In this document: piece after piece, positions 1 through 5,191 of the stretch | Layout: each line of letters opens with the position of its first letter | Numbering within the stretch: position 1 is the first letter of the stretch | Assembly: GCA_963712465.1 (NCBI GenBank) | Contig: CAVQHY010000009.1 | Coordinates: forward strand, 1-6,494 | Direction: 5' to 3' | DNA: 6,494 nucleotides | Origin: CAVQHY01 sp963712465 | Lineage (GTDB): Bacteria; Actinomycetota; Thermoleophilia; Gaiellales; Gaiellaceae | Made by a program: the position numbers and the translations under genes | The notes under the pieces: generated by a model | The model's input: only the letters and a program-made list of their open reading frames with translations | Databases searched by the model: none | Told to the model about the DNA's origin: nothing

Positions 1-491
1 TAGAGCGGTTCAACTCCGTCCTCACCAGCGCCTAGTACCAAAACGGCGACTGGGCGTGCGAGCGGCCAGCGGCGGCTCAGTCTGCGATGGGCGGCGCCGC
101 TCGCGTACTCCTCGTCGGTGACGTGGTCGCCCCAGGTCGCCGGGTTGCCCTGATCGTCGACGTCGAGCATCGCGAGGTGGGTCATGAAGCGGCTCGGGGC
201 CGCGCCGTGCCAGTGATCCTCGCCCGGCTCGAAGAACACGCGGTCGCCGGGGCGGATCACCTCGATCGGGCCGCCGCGCCGCTGCGCGAGACCGACGCCC
301 TCGGTGACGTAGATCGTCTGGCCGTTCGGGTGCGTGTGCCACGCCGTTCGCGCGCCCGGGGTGAAGTGGACGCTGGTCGCGCTCAGGCGTGAGGCATCCG
401 ACGGCGCCGCGACGGGGTCGAGGTAGACGGACCCGGTGAACCATTCGCCCGGTCCCGCCGCGGTCTCGACTCCGTTCCTGGTGATCCGCAT
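1..491 (-). CDS. Mn-type cupin, hydroxynitrile lyase-like (C-terminus open at window edge)
   Basis: A single-domain cupin starting at ATG 491-489, six bases after a perfect AGGAGG. The metal-binding motif WHTHPNGQT gives H52, H54 and Q58; EDHWHG gives H93; H105 lies in RFMTHLAML. From memory, the bacterial cupin hydroxynitrile lyase of Granulicella tundricola binds Mn with two His, a Gln and a third His at almost the same positions (53, 55, 59, 94) and has a functional His at 106, so the whole site is kept with a one-residue offset. The phrases FTPGARTAWHTHP and VTDEEY also fit this family. Physiological substrates of most members are unknown; cyanohydrin cleavage or an oxygenase/isomerase role are both possible. 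Family members end near residue 131, at VTDEEY; here the frame stays open for over 30 more residues to the edge, low in similarity to anything I know. Probably cytosolic: no signal peptide. Divergent from the oxidase operon. Confidence 0.85.
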   Translation of the reverse strand, partial: MRITRNGVETAAGPGEWFTGSVYLDPVAAPSDASRLSATSVHFTPGARTAWHTHPNGQTIYVTEGVGLAQRRGGPIEVIRPGDRVFFEPGEDHWHGAAPSRFMTHLAMLDVDDQGNPATWGDHVTDEEYASGAAHRRLSRRWPLARPVAVLVLGAGEDGVEPL

Positions 492-497
492 GGTCGT

Positions 498-503
498 CCT
501 CCT
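498..503 (-). promoter_or_regulatory. Shine-Dalgarno of the minus-strand cupin
   Basis: Reads AGGAGG on the minus strand, six bases before ATG 491-489. It fixes the cupin start and rules out longer N-terminal extensions. Confidence 0.85.
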
Positions 504-550
504 GGTCGATGGTGGCATCCGGCGTTCGGCTCACCGGGCATCTTCGCCTG

Positions 551-572
551 CGGGGACGGAGCACCGTCTCCG
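551..572. promoter_or_regulatory. Inverted repeat in the divergent gap, candidate operator
   Basis: CGGGGACGG (551-559) and CCGTCTCCG (564-572) form a nine-pair imperfect palindrome with one G-T pair around the centre AGCA. It ends directly before the -10 box at 573 and lies in the 93-base gap between the minus-strand cupin and the oxidase. If the oxidase transcript starts at about 585 the repeat is not transcribed from that promoter, so a DNA operator fits better than an RNA hairpin. No regulator gene is in the window. Confidence 0.4.
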
Positions 573-578
573 TAGACT
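573..578 (+). promoter_or_regulatory. -10 box TAGACT, probable leaderless promoter of the oxidase operon
   Basis: TAGACT matches TAnnnT and is followed by six bases and then the GTG at 585. There is no Shine-Dalgarno before that GTG. Initiation at the start codon would give a leaderless mRNA, common in Actinomycetota. No convincing -35 is visible at 16-18 bases; the inverted repeat occupies that space. Confidence 0.5.
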
Positions 579-584
579 CGCGCC

Positions 585-2012
585 GTGGCGCTTCCCTGGC
601 CGGACACTCCGCCGACCCCGGCTCAGCGGGAGGCCTTCGCCGACGCCATCGTCCGCCCCTACTGGCTCGACGCCCTCCCGGCACGCGAGCCGCGGCCCCC
701 GCTGGCCGGAGCCGCCGAGGCCGACCTCTGCATCGTCGGCGGCGGGTTCACCGGGCTCTGGGCGGCCCTGCACGCCAAGGCGGACGACCCGACCCGCGAC
801 GTCGTCGTCCTCGAGGCGGAGACGGTCGGGTTCGGCGCGAGCGGGCGCAATGGGGGCTTCGCGCACGGCTCGCTGACGCACGGGATCGAGAATGGGCTCG
901 TCCGCTTCGCCGACGAGATGCCGCAGCTCACGCGCCTGAGCAGCGAGAACCTCGCCGGCTTCGTCTCGGACCTCGAGCGCCTCGGCGTCGAGTGCGACCT
1001 CGAGCTGACGGGAGACCTCGGCGTGGCGCTCGAGCCGCACGAGGTCGCGTGGCTCGAGGAGACCGCGGAGCTGCTCGACCGCTACGGCCACGAGCACGAG
1101 CTCTTCGACGAGGCCGCCGTCCGCGCCGAGGTCGCCTCGCCCACGTATCTCGGGGGCCTGTGGGACAAGACCGAGGCGGGGCTCGTCGACCCCGGGAAGC
1201 TTGCCGTCGGGCTCGCCGAGGCAGCGCTCACCGCCGGTGTTCGCATCCACGAGCGCACGCGCGCGACCGGGATCGAGGACGACGGAGCAGGCGTGCGCGT
1301 GCTCACCGAGGCGGGGCGCGTCCGGGCGGCGGGCGTCGTGCTCGCGACCAGCGCCTACCCGCCGCTTCTCCGCGCCATCCGCCGCTACGTCGTGCCGGTC
1401 TACGACTACGCGCTCATGACCGAGCCGCTCACGCCCGAGCAGCGCGAGTCGATCGGATGGAAGAGGCGCCAGGGGGTCGGCGACGGCGCGAACCGGTTCC
1501 ACTACTACCGGCTGACCCAGGACTGGAGGATCCTCTGGGGCGGCTACGAGGCGGTGTACCGCTACGGCGGCCCCGTCCGGCCGGATCTCGACGACGACCA
1601 GGAGACGTTCGCGATGCTCTCGCAGCATTTCTTCACGACGTTCCCGCAGCTCGAGGGGGTGCGCTTCACGCACCGCTGGGGCGGCGCGATCGACACGTGC
1701 AGCCGGTTCTCGGTCTTCTTCGGGACGGCGCACCGCGGCCGGGTCGTCTACGCGGTCGGGTACACGGGCCTCGGGGTCGTGTCGACGCGCTTCGGCGCCC
1801 GTGTCGCCCTCGACCTGCTCGACGGCCGCGACACGGAGGCCACGCGCCTGCGCTACGTCCGCTCGAAGCCGGTGCCGTTCCCGCCCGAGCCGCTGCGCTG
1901 CGGCGTCGTCCAGCTCACGCGGAACCGCCTCGCCGCCGCCGACCGCAACGCCGGCCGCCGCGGCCTCTGGTTGCGCACGCTCGACCGACTCGGCCTAGGC
2001 TTCGACAGCTGA
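585..2012 (+). CDS. FAD-dependent oxidoreductase, DAO family (PuuB-like)
   Basis: A 475-aa cytosolic flavoenzyme of the D-amino-acid-oxidase family, nearest in layout to gamma-glutamylputrescine oxidase-type proteins. Such enzymes oxidise the C-N bond of an amine or amino acid, reduce oxygen to peroxide and release an imine. Visible features: an N-terminal lead with the PYW element before the domain (residues 25-27), the dinucleotide-binding GGGFTG (52-57), the ribose-binding acidic end VVVLE (E77), the ASGRNGGF motif (85-92) near the flavin, and the C-terminal GYTGLGV (392-398) that closes over FAD. THRWGGAIDTCSRF holds Cys372, in the general region where sarcosine oxidases attach FAD covalently; whether it does so here cannot be seen. 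GTG 585 is chosen because it follows a -10 box with leaderless spacing. It is coupled to the following cupin by a one-base overlap. Substrate unknown: the name PuuB would overstate it. Confidence 0.9.
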   Translation: MALPWPDTPPTPAQREAFADAIVRPYWLDALPAREPRPPLAGAAEADLCIVGGGFTGLWAALHAKADDPTRDVVVLEAETVGFGASGRNGGFAHGSLTHGIENGLVRFADEMPQLTRLSSENLAGFVSDLERLGVECDLELTGDLGVALEPHEVAWLEETAELLDRYGHEHELFDEAAVRAEVASPTYLGGLWDKTEAGLVDPGKLAVGLAEAALTAGVRIHERTRATGIEDDGAGVRVLTEAGRVRAAGVVLATSAYPPLLRAIRRYVVPVYDYALMTEPLTPEQRESIGWKRRQGVGDGANRFHYYRLTQDWRILWGGYEAVYRYGGPVRPDLDDDQETFAMLSQHFFTTFPQLEGVRFTHRWGGAIDTCSRFSVFFGTAHRGRVVYAVGYTGLGVVSTRFGARVALDLLDGRDTEATRLRYVRSKPVPFPPEPLRCGVVQLTRNRLAAADRNAGRRGLWLRTLDRLGLGFDS

Positions 2013-2365
2013 TGGCCGAAGGCTCCTTCGCCCACCGGGTCGCCGACCTCGCCCTCGAGTCGGCGCCGCTCGACCCGGAGACGATCCTCGAGGGCGCGCC
2101 CGAGGTCTCCGAGCTCGTCCTCGATGCCTCGCCGGACGGCCGGGTCACGCGGGGCGTCTGGCAGATCACTCCCGGCGTGGTCGCCGACGTCGAGGCGGAC
2201 GAGCTGTTCGTCGTCGTCTCCGGACGGGCAACCGTGGAGGTGGAGGGGGCCCCGACGCTCGAGCTCGAGCCGGGCGTCGTCGGCGTCCTGCGCGCGGGAG
2301 ACCCGGCCGTCTGGCGGATCCACGAGACGCTCCGAAAGGTCTTTCAGATCACGGAGCCGGCGTAG
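2012..2365 (+). CDS. Small cupin_3 (DUF861) protein
   Basis: 117 aa, one cupin barrel. The order GVWQITPG, then DELFVVVSGRATVEVEG, then ELEPGVVGVLRAGDPAVWRIHETLRKVFQ follows the Cupin_3 pattern seen in ureidoglycine aminohydrolase-related and sugar-binding small cupins, including the conserved W near the end and the terminal RK. The usual metal-ligand histidines of the first motif are absent: ADVEADELFVVVSG has acidic residues only, so it may not bind metal in the classical way. The ATG shares its A with the TGA of the oxidase (TGATG), and no separate Shine-Dalgarno is seen, so translation is probably by termination-reinitiation. Small Cupin_3 genes beside DAO-type oxidases are familiar to me in proteobacterial and actinobacterial genomes, but their role is unclear: possible binding or processing of the reaction product. 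Confidence 0.85.
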   Translation: MAEGSFAHRVADLALESAPLDPETILEGAPEVSELVLDASPDGRVTRGVWQITPGVVADVEADELFVVVSGRATVEVEGAPTLELEPGVVGVLRAGDPAVWRIHETLRKVFQITEPA

Positions 2366-2388
2366 CCCGGACGGAGTCGGCGTCCGGG
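2366..2388 (+). terminator. Hairpin closing the oxidase-cupin operon
   Basis: CCCGGACG (2366-2373) and CGTCCGGG (2381-2388) pair perfectly over eight bases around a seven-base loop, GAGTCGG. The stem begins on the base after the TAG stop. There is no U-tract; it is followed at once by GTTGACC, the next promoter. A U-less terminator of the type common in high-GC Gram-positives is the likely role. Confidence 0.55.
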
Positions 2389-2389
2389 G

Positions 2390-2418
2390 TTGACCGGCGC
2401 GCGGCCGAGTCGTAGGCT
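2390..2418 (+). promoter_or_regulatory. Sigma70-type promoter of the exported protein gene
   Basis: TTGACC (2390-2395), a 17-base spacer, and TAGGCT (2413-2418). This is the best promoter in the window. Transcription would begin near 2425, just before the Shine-Dalgarno, giving a leader of about 16 bases. Confidence 0.7.
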
Positions 2419-2428
2419 CGCGCCCGAG

Positions 2429-2434
2429 AGGAGG
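2429..2434 (+). promoter_or_regulatory. Shine-Dalgarno deciding the start at 2441
   Basis: AGGAGG, six bases before ATG 2441. The in-frame upstream TTG at 2390 lies inside the promoter -35 box and is not a credible start. Confidence 0.8.
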
Positions 2435-2440
2435 GGGAAT

Positions 2441-3064
2441 ATGCGAAAGCACCGTCTCTGCCTGTGCGGGCTGCTGTTGCTTGCCGTCTCGCTGAGCCTC
2501 TCGCCGCCCGCACTGGCCCACCACGGTCACGGCACCAGGACGTTCACGCTCGTCAGCGGCAACGCCGCTGCGCCCGGCCGCGACCCGTTCACGAAGTTCT
2601 CGGTCGACCAGGGAGCGACCTGGGAGCAGGCCTTCGTCGTCCCGAAGTGCGGCACGGGCCCCTTGGACGTCGCGTCGTGCGCGTCCTGGGCGAACCCGAT
2701 CGCGGGAACCGAGTGGATCTCGGTCTCCGCCGACAAGTCGGGGCCGGCGACGTCGCTCTACAAGAGGTGGTTCAAGCTGCCCAGGAAGTGCAAGTGCAGG
2801 GCCGCGTCGCTCGTCATCGACGTCCACGCCGACAACGACGTGACCATCTCGCTCAACGGCGCCGTCTTCGGCGCGCAGCCGGCGGGCGACCTCTTCCCGA
2901 ACTTCCAGGACCCGCCCGAGCAGTTCAGCACCACCGGGCCGTTCAGGAAGTGGAAGAACGTCCTCGGGTTCAGCGTGCGGGACTACGGGAACCCGACCGG
3001 CCTGGACTACTCGGCGACGGTGACCTGCAAGCGCAAGCACCACCACGGAGGCTGGGGCCACTGA
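2441..3064 (+). CDS. Exported beta-sandwich-like protein, His-rich ends
   Basis: 207 aa, function not recognised. A classical Sec signal peptide is clear: basic MRKHR, hydrophobic core (residues 7-20), cleavage expected after PPALA (A26). The mature protein starts HHGHG and ends KRKHHHGGWGH. Between them, WISVSADKSGPATSLYKRWF (92-111) followed by ASLVIDVHADNDVTISLNGA (122-141) and the strand-rich VLGFSVRDYGN and SATVTC resemble the galactose-binding-like jelly rolls of secreted proteins that carry the phrase 'ADNxVxxxLNG'. Mature cysteines are C70, C80, C117, C119 and C196, an odd number, so at least one may be free or intermolecular. No LPXTG, PEP-CTERM or lipobox: likely secreted or loosely wall-bound. 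The histidine clusters could bind metal, but the function is open. It has its own promoter and stands alone on its strand between two operons. Confidence 0.85.
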   Translation: MRKHRLCLCGLLLLAVSLSLSPPALAHHGHGTRTFTLVSGNAAAPGRDPFTKFSVDQGATWEQAFVVPKCGTGPLDVASCASWANPIAGTEWISVSADKSGPATSLYKRWFKLPRKCKCRAASLVIDVHADNDVTISLNGAVFGAQPAGDLFPNFQDPPEQFSTTGPFRKWKNVLGFSVRDYGNPTGLDYSATVTCKRKHHHGGWGH

Positions 3065-3074
3065 CCGGTCCTCG

Positions 3075-3105
3075 CTGACATCCCCGCCGCGCGGTGCTGT
3101 AAGTT
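3075..3105 (+). promoter_or_regulatory. Probable leaderless promoter of the membrane-protein pair
   Basis: CTGACA (3075-3080), a 19-base spacer, TAAGTT (3100-3105), then nine bases to ATG 3115. The spacer is longer than ideal. No Shine-Dalgarno precedes the ATG, so a leaderless or near-leaderless transcript is likely. Confidence 0.5.
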
Positions 3106-3114
3106 GCCCCGCCG

Positions 3115-3594
3115 ATGGGGTTCGGCGACTGGCTGCTCGCGTTGCACGTCCTCTCGGCCTTCGCGTGGATCGCGGCGCTCGTCGTCTACACGGTGGTCAT
3201 CGTCGCCGGGCGGCGGCTGACCGTCCCCAGCGACGTGGTGCGCCTGTTCTGGGTCTCTCGCGCGGGGGATGCGCTCATCGCCGTGGGCATGGTCGGCACG
3301 ATCGTCTTCGGGGTCTGGCTGGCCATCGACCTCGACGCCTACCACCCCTGGGACGGATGGATCATCGCCGCGCTCATCCTGTGGTTCGTCGCTGGCGGCA
3401 TCGGCGGCCGCGTCGGGAAGATCTACGAGGGCACGCGGTACCGGGCGAAAACGCTGGTACGCGAAGGGAACGATGCCCCGAGCCCGGAGCTCAACGCGAT
3501 GCTGCGCTCTCAGCTCGGAGCGACGCTTCACGGGCTCATGATCCTCGTCACCCTCGTGTTCCTCGTCGTCATGATCTACAAGCCGGGGGCATAG
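3115..3594 (+). CDS. Four-helix membrane protein, DUF2269-like
   Basis: 159 aa. Four hydrophobic segments at about residues 6-30, 52-71, 81-102 and 136-155. The first contains LLALHVLSAFAWIAA, the 'LHVL...W' opening seen in DUF2269 and in related CopD-like predicted membrane proteins; a second His (H139) sits in the last helix (ATLHGLMI). Family function is unknown; intramembrane histidines suggest heme or metal binding in some relatives, which is inference only. A polar stretch with basic and charged residues (RVGKIYEGTRYRAKTLVREG, 99-118) joins helices 3 and 4. The ATG at 3115 is supported by the -10 box at 3100. The next gene begins three bases after the stop, so both are one transcript. 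Confidence 0.8.
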   Translation: MGFGDWLLALHVLSAFAWIAALVVYTVVIVAGRRLTVPSDVVRLFWVSRAGDALIAVGMVGTIVFGVWLAIDLDAYHPWDGWIIAALILWFVAGGIGGRVGKIYEGTRYRAKTLVREGNDAPSPELNAMLRSQLGATLHGLMILVTLVFLVVMIYKPGA

Positions 3595-3597
3595 GCA

Positions 3598-4074
3598 GTG
3601 CTCGGCGCAATCCGACCCGACAGCTGGAACTTCCCGCTTCTCCTGCACGTCCTCGGTGCGTCGATCCTGCTCGGGGCGCTGATCGCGGCTTCCACCGCCG
3701 AGCTCATCGCTTGGAGGCGCCGCGCTCCCACGAATGTGCTGCCGTTGAGTCGGCTCGCTTTCGGCACCCTCCTCCTCGTTGCTGTCCCGGCCTGGATCCT
3801 CATGCGCGTCGGGGCGGAGTGGATCGCCTCGAAGGAGGGCTGGAACGACGCCGAGGGACAGCCGTTGTGGATCGGCATCGGCTATGGCACCGCCGAGCCC
3901 GGCGGCCTCCTGCTTCTCCTCTCCGTGATCCTGGCGGGCTTCGGCGTCCGCCGCCTGGGCGCGAGCAACGGGGAGCAAGGCGTCACGCTGGTCCGCATCG
4001 CCACGGTCCTCTCCGTGGCGCTCGTCATCGTCTACGTGTTCACGACGTGGGCGATGGCCGGCAAGCCCGACTGA
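3598..4074 (+). CDS. Four-helix membrane protein, partner of the preceding gene
   Basis: 158 aa, starting at GTG three bases after the upstream TAG. A short G-rich tract, CGGGGGC, lies before it as a weak Shine-Dalgarno, and coupling to the upstream gene is likely. Hydrophobic segments at about residues 12-38, 54-73, 100-118 and 131-152. The first helix carries FPLLLHVLGASILLGALIA, which repeats the LHVL opening of its neighbour; length and helix number are also almost equal. The two may be diverged paralogues forming a heterodimer. The middle loop GAEWIASKEGWNDAEGQPLW (72-91) is acidic and Trp-rich and has no counterpart of that kind upstream. No signature of a transporter or enzyme is visible, so function is unknown. 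Confidence 0.8.
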   Translation: MLGAIRPDSWNFPLLLHVLGASILLGALIAASTAELIAWRRRAPTNVLPLSRLAFGTLLLVAVPAWILMRVGAEWIASKEGWNDAEGQPLWIGIGYGTAEPGGLLLLLSVILAGFGVRRLGASNGEQGVTLVRIATVLSVALVIVYVFTTWAMAGKPD

Positions 4075-4094
4075 GACCTCCGTACTAAGCCGCA

Positions 4095-4163
4095 CGCGGG
4101 ATCGGTCGTCTCGCGGATGCCCCGATTCCGGCGCTCGGGGACGCTTTCCGGTGTCGCGGAAGG
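4095..4163 (+). other. Hairpin-rich leader before the ABC operon
   Basis: The gap 4075-4170 holds three consecutive potential stems: 4095-4101 with 4109-4115 (seven pairs, one G-U), 4120-4125 with 4135-4140 (six perfect pairs, CCCCGA/TCGGGG), and 4144-4150 with 4157-4163 (seven pairs, one G-U). The first could terminate the membrane-pair transcript. The third pairs with part of the AGGAGG that starts the ATPase. No clear promoter is visible in this gap. In DNA this GC-rich short stems arise by chance often, so regulation is unproven. Confidence 0.3.
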
Positions 4164-4166
4164 AGG
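4161..4166 (+). promoter_or_regulatory. Shine-Dalgarno supporting the ATPase start at GTG 4171
   Basis: AGGAGG four bases before GTG 4171. Spacing is short, but the upstream ATG 4117 has no Shine-Dalgarno and would add 18 residues, basic at the start, that are not part of the ATPase fold. Confidence 0.65.
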
Positions 4167-4170
4167 GCCG

Positions 4171-4899
4171 GTGAGCGCCGGACAGCCGATCATCGAAGCG
4201 CGCGGGGTCACGAAGACGTACGAGACGGGGAAGGTCAGGGTCGAGGCGCTGAAGGGCGTCGACCTCGTCCTGGGCTCGGGCGACATGGTCGCGATCATGG
4301 GCCCGAGCGGCTGCGGGAAGACGACGCTCCTCAACTGCCTCTCGGGCCTCGACTCGGTCGACCGGGGCGAGGTCGTCATCGAGGGGACGCCGCTCCAGAC
4401 GATGTCCGACGGCGCCCGCACGGACTACCGCGCGCGCCACATGGGCTTCGTCTTCCAGTTCTACAACCTCATGCCCGTCCTCACGGCGGTCGAGAACGTC
4501 GAGCTGCCGCTGCTCGTCTCCCGCGTCGCTTCCGGGGACGCGCGGCGGCGGGCGCTCGCGGCGCTCGACCTCGTCGGGCTCGCCGACCGGGCGGGCCACG
4601 TGCCCGAGGAGCTGTCGGGAGGCGAGCGTCAGCGCGTCACGATCGCCCGCTCGCTCGTCAACGACCCGACGATCGTGTGGGCCGACGAGCCGACCGGCGA
4701 CCTCGACAGCGAGAACGCCGCCGAGATCATCGACCTCATGCGCACGCTGAACGCCGAGCGCGGCCTCACCTTCCTGATCGTCACGCACGACATCGCGGTG
4801 GGGCGAAGGACGGATCGGATCGTCCGGATGCTCGACGGCCGGGTCGTCGAGGAGCAGGTCCTGGAGGTGAGAGATGTACTCGCGAGTCACGTTGCTTGA
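4171..4899 (+). CDS. ABC transporter ATPase, MacB/LolD family
   Basis: 242 aa, a complete nucleotide-binding subunit. Walker A GPSGCGKTT (44-52), Q-loop FVFQ (Q96) followed by FYNLMPVLTAVENVELPL as is typical of LolD/MacB/FtsE-type ATPases, signature LSGGERQRV (148-156), Walker B TIVWADEP with catalytic E173, D-loop GDLDS, and switch H206 in VTHD. All catalytic residues are present. It powers the FtsX-type permease encoded two genes on, working at the inner face of the membrane; such systems move or extract lipids, lipoproteins, peptides or drugs rather than import nutrients. The C-terminal tail LEVRDVLASHVA is encoded across the start of the next gene (26-base overlap). An alternative ATG at 4117 is possible but less likely. 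Confidence 0.93.
   Translation: MSAGQPIIEARGVTKTYETGKVRVEALKGVDLVLGSGDMVAIMGPSGCGKTTLLNCLSGLDSVDRGEVVIEGTPLQTMSDGARTDYRARHMGFVFQFYNLMPVLTAVENVELPLLVSRVASGDARRRALAALDLVGLADRAGHVPEELSGGERQRVTIARSLVNDPTIVWADEPTGDLDSENAAEIIDLMRTLNAERGLTFLIVTHDIAVGRRTDRIVRMLDGRVVEEQVLEVRDVLASHVA
4863..4867 (+). promoter_or_regulatory. Shine-Dalgarno of the ABM-like gene, inside the ATPase gene
   Basis: GGAGG with TGA following, six bases before ATG 4874. Its position within the ATPase coding sequence supports a genuine overlapping start. Confidence 0.7.
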
Positions 4900-5191
4900 G
4901 GTCGACACGGTGCGGATCGACATGGAGGAAGCGGTCGCGCTCTTTCGCGACTCGGTTGTCCCCGGGCTTCGCGACCACGAGGGCTACGAGGGCTCGCTGG
5001 TCCTCACCACGCCCGAGGGGAAGGGGATGATCCTGACGTTCTGGACGACGGAGGAGGCGGCCGCCGCGAGCGCGGCCTTCGCGACCGGTGAGGTCGAGCG
5101 CTTCATGACCCTCTTCAAGGCTCCGCCCGGGCGCGATCACTACGAGGTCGCCTACGCGGAGCTGCCGCCGGTCTCCGTGGGCGAGCAGTGA
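4874..5191 (+). CDS. Small ABM-like dimeric alpha-beta barrel protein
   Basis: 105 aa, soluble, no signal peptide or membrane segment. The alternation YSRVTLLEVD, helix EEAVALFRDSVVPGLRDHEGY, strand EGSLVLTTPEGKGMILTFWT, helix EEAAAASAAFATGEVERFMTLF and strand HYEVAYAELPP is the ferredoxin-like pattern of the antibiotic-biosynthesis-monooxygenase (ABM)/dimeric alpha-beta barrel superfamily, including the usual 'P G' and 'GY(E)GS' turn and 'W' in the third strand. These proteins range from cofactor-free monooxygenases and heme-degrading enzymes to non-catalytic binders. No diagnostic catalytic residues stand out, so activity is not assigned. It overlaps the ATPase by 26 bases and the permease by four (GTGA), so it is in the ABC operon. 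Family match is by fold pattern and moderate confidence. Confidence 0.8.
   Translation: MYSRVTLLEVDTVRIDMEEAVALFRDSVVPGLRDHEGYEGSLVLTTPEGKGMILTFWTTEEAAAASAAFATGEVERFMTLFKAPPGRDHYEVAYAELPPVSVGEQ

Noticed and set aside
87..392. Plus-strand 101-codon frame over the cupin
   Set aside because: Antisense to the cupin with its intact metal site; no domain pattern of its own.
509..2011. Plus-strand frame from 509 leading into the Cupin_3 gene as a 618-aa protein
   Set aside because: The portion before 2012 is Arg/Ala/Pro-rich shadow of the oxidase. Only residues from ATG 2012 show a real domain, and the TGATG coupling explains the start.
3063..3070. Perfect 8-base palindrome GACCGGTC at the end of the exported protein gene
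   Set aside because: Too short for a terminator and without a loop; expected by chance at this GC content.
4117..4170. Longer N-terminus for the ABC ATPase from ATG 4117
   Set aside because: No Shine-Dalgarno, the added residues are not conserved-looking, and GTG 4171 follows AGGAGG. Not fully excluded.
3007..4923. 638-codon minus-strand open frame
   Set aside because: Its translation is rich in R, D, E, H and P with no fold-like pattern, and it lies antisense to four well-supported genes. It is a codon-bias shadow of high-GC coding DNA.
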